Assembly: GCA_964569025.1 (NCBI GenBank)
Contig: CAZMSQ010000068.1
Coordinates: forward strand, 1-8,652
Direction of reading: 5' to 3'
Origin: CAZMSQ01 sp964569025
GTDB lineage: Bacteria > Bacteroidota > Bacteroidia > Chitinophagales > Saprospiraceae
Length of the DNA: 8,652 nucleotides
Part shown: positions 5,982 through 8,652 of the stretch, piece after piece
Position numbering within the stretch: the first letter of the stretch is position 1
Layout: the number at the start of each line of letters is the position of its first letter
Position numbers and translations under genes: made by a program
The notes under the pieces: generated by a model
Told to the model about the DNA's origin: nothing
Seen by the model: the letters and a program-made list of their open reading frames with translations, nothing else
The model's database searches: none

Positions 5982-7005
5982 AGCTGTGTGGACTTTCAGA
6001 GATGTGGAGATCATGTTGGCCGGGGTACAGCAAATTGAGGCGCCGGCGGACATTGACCAGCCCGATGCCGCCCACTCGCCTGCGCTCCGGCTGCTGCAAA
6101 TGCTCCGGTTTGCTGTTTTCAATTGTAAATTCCAGGTGTTTTCTCTCAACTGTGAGGAGTATGTGGACAAACCCATGATTGATATGGTGACTCAACCCGT
6201 GCTTGAAGCTGTTTTCCAAAAATGTGATAAACAACAGGGGTGCAATCTGCTGCTCTTTGATATCGCCCTTCACCTCAAAAGAAATCTCCACGTCCTTGCC
6301 CTGACGCAGGCTCTCCAAATCCAGATAGTTGCGAAGATAGTTGACCTCCTTTTCAAGGGCCACTTGTTTTTCATTGCACTCGTACAGCATGTAGCGCATC
6401 ATCTCAGATAGCTTAATGACAATTTCAGGGGCTTTATCGGACTTTTTGAGGGTCAGTGCGTACAAATTGTTCAGGGTGTTGAAGAGAAAATGAGGGTTAA
6501 TCTGTGACTTTAAAAACCGGAGCTCTGATTGCATGGTTTTGGTTTGCAGCTCTTTGCGCTCCCGCTGGATGCGAAGCCACTCCGAAACAATGTGCGTCAG
6601 TGTGGTGCCTCCCCCCACAACAAAGAGGGTAAGGAAAATGAAGAACTGCTCCTCCAGCAGCAGGCTCTGGGCAGCGGTATCATAAGAAAGGAGGAGATAC
6701 AGGGTCATGGTTTTGACCGGCGTAATCACTGCTGCCAATCCAGTGAGCAGCAGCCCAAAGACCATAGAACGCTTCTCATTGAGGTAGGTGGGTATCAGAT
6801 ACCATAAAGTCACATACACCATTAAGGCATAAAACAGCAGGTTGATACTCTCTGCCAACCACACAATTCCTTTCGGTTGGCTGCTTGCATTCAGACTGGT
6901 CAGGATGCCAAAAACCATCAGCCAGAGAATCGGGTGGTAGACTTCCTTACGCGTCCCTACCTTCACCAGCTGCTGGACCAGTTGAAATTGCCTCGTCGTG
7001 CTCAT
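5950..7005 (-). CDS. LytS/YehU-type sensor histidine kinase
   Basis: A 351-residue membrane histidine kinase of the His_kinase (LytS/YehU) family. Four hydrophobic segments lie at about 24-40, 46-72, 81-107 and 119-142, with short loops and no large sensor domain. A coiled-coil-like stretch (RIQRERKELQTKTMQSELRF) leads to the H-box INPHFLFNTLNNL with phospho-acceptor His172. The ATPase part has the N-box ENSFKHG (264-270) and the G-box GGIGLVNVRRRL (312-323). Such kinases normally phosphorylate a LytTR-type response regulator encoded next door; here the next gene is aroK and no regulator is present. The frame is open to 7098, but I chose the ATG at 7005 because ACAGGATTT precedes it and a TACCTTTG box lies between the two candidate starts. 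The stimulus is unknown. Confidence 0.9.
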   Translation of the reverse strand: MSTTRQFQLVQQLVKVGTRKEVYHPILWLMVFGILTSLNASSQPKGIVWLAESINLLFYALMVYVTLWYLIPTYLNEKRSMVFGLLLTGLAAVITPVKTMTLYLLLSYDTAAQSLLLEEQFFIFLTLFVVGGGTTLTHIVSEWLRIQRERKELQTKTMQSELRFLKSQINPHFLFNTLNNLYALTLKKSDKAPEIVIKLSEMMRYMLYECNEKQVALEKEVNYLRNYLDLESLRQGKDVEISFEVKGDIKEQQIAPLLFITFLENSFKHGLSHHINHGFVHILLTVERKHLEFTIENSKPEHLQQPERRRVGGIGLVNVRRRLNLLYPGQHDLHISESPHSYAVTLSLELD

Positions 7006-7024
7006 AAATCCTGTAATCCTGACC

Positions 7025-7032
7025 CAAAGGTA
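7025..7032 (-). promoter_or_regulatory. -7 box of the kinase cluster promoter
   Basis: TACCTTTG on the minus strand matches the Bacteroidota TAnnTTTG consensus exactly. It ends 19 bases before the ATG at 7005, giving a short leader. A TTTG that could serve as the -33 element lies 24 bases upstream, longer than the usual 19-21, so the upstream half is weak. Confidence 0.45.
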
Positions 7033-7162
7033 ATGCCTCTTAATCCGGAATTTCCTCAAAGATCGACAAATCGCTTCTTTTCCCCCCTTCAACACCATCA
7101 GCCAGAAAACCGTTTCTTGAATATCGGTGGCTATCCGTTCGGTGGCTTTGACGGGCTTTTTC

Positions 7163-7170
7163 TATTTTTG
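7163..7170 (+). promoter_or_regulatory. -7 box of the tyrS promoter
   Basis: TATTTTTG matches the Bacteroidota TAnnTTTG consensus exactly and ends 16 bases before the tyrS ATG. At the expected distance upstream (21 bases) there is TTCG, one mismatch from the -33 TTTG. Transcription would start about ten bases before the ATG. Confidence 0.5.
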
Positions 7171-7186
7171 CGAAAATACCAAGTTC

Positions 7187-8461
7187 ATGAACTTCATCGA
7201 AGAATTGCGCTGGCGCGGCATGCTCCAGGATGCCACCCCCGGGGTCGAAGACCTCCTGCAACAGCAATCTGTCACCGGCTACATCGGGTTCGATCCCACT
7301 GCCCCTTCGATGACCATCGGTAATTACGTGCCGCTCATGCTGCTCACCCTGTTTCAGCAAGCCGGCCACCATCCCATAATCCTGATGGGAGGCGCTACCG
7401 GGCGCATCGGAGATCCCTCCGGCAAGGACAAAGAGCGCGACCTCAAGTCCTACGAAGAGCTGGATGCAAATCTGGCTCACCAAATGGACCAGGTTCGCAA
7501 ACTGCTCGCCTTCGAAGGGGTCGACAATCCTGCCCGCATCATCAATAATCACGACTTTTACCGCGACATGAACGTCCTCACTTTCTTGCGCGATATCGGC
7601 AAAACGCTGACTGTCAATTACATGATGAGCAAGGAAGCAGTCAAAAAGCGCATCGAGGTGGGCATTTCCTTCACCGAGTTCAGCTACCAGTTGTTGCAGG
7701 CCTATGATTTTCAGAGACTCTACGAGACCCATCAATGCGTACTTCAAATGGGGGGGTCAGACCAATGGGGCAACATCACCTCCGGCACAGAGTTCATCCG
7801 CCGCAACCTCGGCGCACATGCCTACGCCCTCACTGCCCCTCTGCTCACCAAAGCCGACGGCCGCAAGTTTGGAAAATCGGAGGAAGGAAACATATGGCTC
7901 GACCCATCAATGACCTCTCCCTACAAATTCTACCAGTTCTGGATCAATTGCGATGACCGCGACCTGCCCACTTTCACGCGCTATTTCACCCTCCGCTCAC
8001 GCGAGGAGATCGAAGCCCTCGAGGCACAGCACGCTGACAACCCCAATGCCCTCAAACGCCTCCTCGCCGAAGAGCTGACCGTCCGCATTCACTCCCGCAC
8101 AGAGTACGAGTCAGTCCTGCAAGTTTCAGAACTTCTCTTCAACAAGAATGCATCCCGCGAAACCCTTCTGGCCCTTCCCGAATCTGCCCTCCACCAAATC
8201 GCCGAAGAGGTCCCCGCGTTCAAAATTCCTCGTGACCTCCTCGCCTCAGGCGTCAACATCGTCGACCTGATGGCCGAACACACCGACATCGTTTCCTCCA
8301 AGGGAGAAGCCCGCAAAGCCATCAAAAACAATGCGGTCTCCCTGAATAAGCAAAAAATAACCTCTCACGAATTCATCTGCACCACCGAGCATCTCCTCCA
8401 CGGCCAGTTTCTCATGGTGGAGAATGGGAAGCGCAATAAATATATGATACAGGTCCATTAA
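7187..8461 (+). CDS. tyrS: Tyrosyl-tRNA synthetase
   Basis: A 424-residue class Ic synthetase that charges tRNA-Tyr in the cytoplasm. The fold is recognisable throughout: YIGFDPTAPS with the tyrosine-binding Tyr32, GGATGRIGDPSGK (68-80), YQLLQAYDF (167-175), QMGGSDQWGNI (187-197), KFGKS in place of KMSKS (227-231) and SPYKFYQFWIN. The C-terminus is an S4-type RNA-binding domain (about 349-424). The HIGH signature reads TIGN (43-46). The Asn at the last position is a known variant, but Thr at the first is unusual. The ATG at 7187 is preferred over an in-frame one at 7127 because family members start just before FIEELRWRG and the -7 box at 7163-7170 lies downstream of the earlier ATG. The stop codon is the first three bases of an AT heptamer array. 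Confidence 0.97.
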   Translation: MNFIEELRWRGMLQDATPGVEDLLQQQSVTGYIGFDPTAPSMTIGNYVPLMLLTLFQQAGHHPIILMGGATGRIGDPSGKDKERDLKSYEELDANLAHQMDQVRKLLAFEGVDNPARIINNHDFYRDMNVLTFLRDIGKTLTVNYMMSKEAVKKRIEVGISFTEFSYQLLQAYDFQRLYETHQCVLQMGGSDQWGNITSGTEFIRRNLGAHAYALTAPLLTKADGRKFGKSEEGNIWLDPSMTSPYKFYQFWINCDDRDLPTFTRYFTLRSREEIEALEAQHADNPNALKRLLAEELTVRIHSRTEYESVLQVSELLFNKNASRETLLALPESALHQIAEEVPAFKIPRDLLASGVNIVDLMAEHTDIVSSKGEARKAIKNNAVSLNKQKITSHEFICTTEHLLHGQFLMVENGKRNKYMIQVH

Positions 8462-8493
8462 TAATTAATAATTAAAAATTAATAATTATAAAT
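8459..8493. repeat. Heptanucleotide array at the 3' end of tyrS
   Basis: Five contiguous 7-mers in phase on the sense strand of tyrS: TAATAAT, TAATAAT, TAAAAAT, TAATAAT and TATAAAT, followed by a decayed TATCAAC. The tyrS TAA stop is the first three bases. The units are the same as those read along the sense strand of the lipoprotein and GT39 genes. Confidence 0.85.
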
Positions 8494-8511
8494 TATCAAC
8501 ATATTTCCCTC

Positions 8512-8554
8512 CCTTAGCGCCTCTGCGAGAACCCCCTCTCTCTCCTTAGCGCCT
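8512..8554. repeat. Direct repeat CCTTAGCGCCT, two copies
   Basis: The 11-mer CCTTAGCGCCT occurs at 8512-8522 and again at 8544-8554, 32 bp apart, each preceded by a CTCCC- or CTCTC-like pyrimidine tract. It may be part of a dispersed intergenic repeat. A G-rich tract (nine Gs) follows at about 8571-8579. Confidence 0.6.
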
Positions 8555-8651
8555 TCCCCCGTGGGGCGTCGGGGGGGGGCGCGGGGACCACCACCGGCGT
8601 GGTGAGGTGGGCGAGCACCCCGCTGCGCTCAAGCACCTGCAGCAGCGATGC
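8514..8651 (-). CDS. Possible 3' end of a gene cut by the right edge
   Basis: On the minus strand a frame enters from the right edge and stays open for 45 codons to a TAA at 8516-8514. The entry part reads ASLLQVLERSGVLAHLTTP, a plausible amphipathic helix, then a Pro-rich stretch (VVVPAPPPDAPRG) and an Arg/Lys-rich tail. The other two minus frames look less protein-like. The block is much richer in GC than its neighbours, which by itself lengthens open frames, and the end of the frame crosses the CCTTAGCGCCT repeats. I do not recognise the product. It would converge on tyrS. Confidence 0.3.
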   Translation of the reverse strand, partial: ASLLQVLERSGVLAHLTTPVVVPAPPPDAPRGKALRRERGFSQRR

Positions 8652-8652
8652 G

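Larger units (their letters stand above)
7006..7186. promoter_or_regulatory. Divergent promoter region
   Basis: These 181 bp separate the histidine kinase (minus) from tyrS (plus). A -7 box candidate faces each gene, close to its start codon. I looked for a T-box leader before tyrS and found none: the predicted tyrS transcript leader is only about ten bases. Confidence 0.6.

Noticed and set aside
5848..6411. 187-residue open frame on the plus strand
   Set aside because: It is antisense to the histidine kinase and aroK, both of which show complete family motifs.
7040..7747. 235-residue open frame on the minus strand
   Set aside because: It is antisense to tyrS and covers the divergent promoter region. 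The tyrS protein matches its family along the whole length, and this frame arises from its codon composition.
8589..8604. CACCAC-CGGC-GTGGTG hairpin
   Set aside because: A six-pair stem is expected by chance in such GC-rich sequence, and it lies inside a possible coding frame.

Overview
The window looks like chromosomal DNA from a member of the Bacteroidota. The evidence is a heptad-rich AT intergenic style, -7 boxes of the TAnnTTTG type in front of two genes, a four-helix LytS/YehU-type histidine kinase, an ATP-dependent PEP carboxykinase and a tyrosyl-tRNA synthetase of bacterial type. A Saprospiria/Cytophaga-like lineage is my guess, not a demonstrated placement. Coding density is high. 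I see no tRNA, rRNA, transposase, phage gene or CRISPR array.

Layout from left to right. The first 29 codons of an unrecognised gene run off the left edge on the minus strand (1-87). A repeat-rich gap (88-543) holds a GTGAAAA heptamer array, a strong inverted repeat and two AT-rich heptamer arrays. A minus-strand lipocalin-like lipoprotein follows (544-1050), then a rho-independent terminator (1118-1146) and pckA on the minus strand (1178-2761). A second repeat-rich gap (2762-3053) holds a 77-bp tandem duplication whose units carry small terminator-like hairpins. Next comes a minus-strand cluster transcribed right to left: histidine kinase, aroK, pdeM, GT39 glycosyltransferase (7005 down to 3054). 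All three of its junctions overlap. A 181-bp divergent promoter region (7006-7186) separates it from tyrS on the plus strand (7187-8461). The right end (8462-8652) has another AT heptamer array, an 11-bp direct repeat and a GC-rich block that may be the 3' end of a minus-strand gene.

The genes are mostly housekeeping: gluconeogenesis (pckA), aromatic amino acid synthesis (aroK) and translation (tyrS). They are mixed with a sensor kinase that has no response regulator here, a DNA-repair-type phosphoesterase (pdeM) away from its usual ligase/helicase partners, and a membrane glycosyltransferase. The overlaps suggest co-transcription and translational coupling, but no shared pathway is evident.

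The most striking non-gene signal is a family of 7-bp-periodic AT arrays. Read along the gene, the consensus is roughly TAnnAAT. The arrays begin inside the stop codon of three different genes, always in the same orientation relative to the gene, and place stop codons in every frame. A second point of interest is that the tyrosyl-tRNA synthetase has TIGN where the class I HIGH signature is expected.
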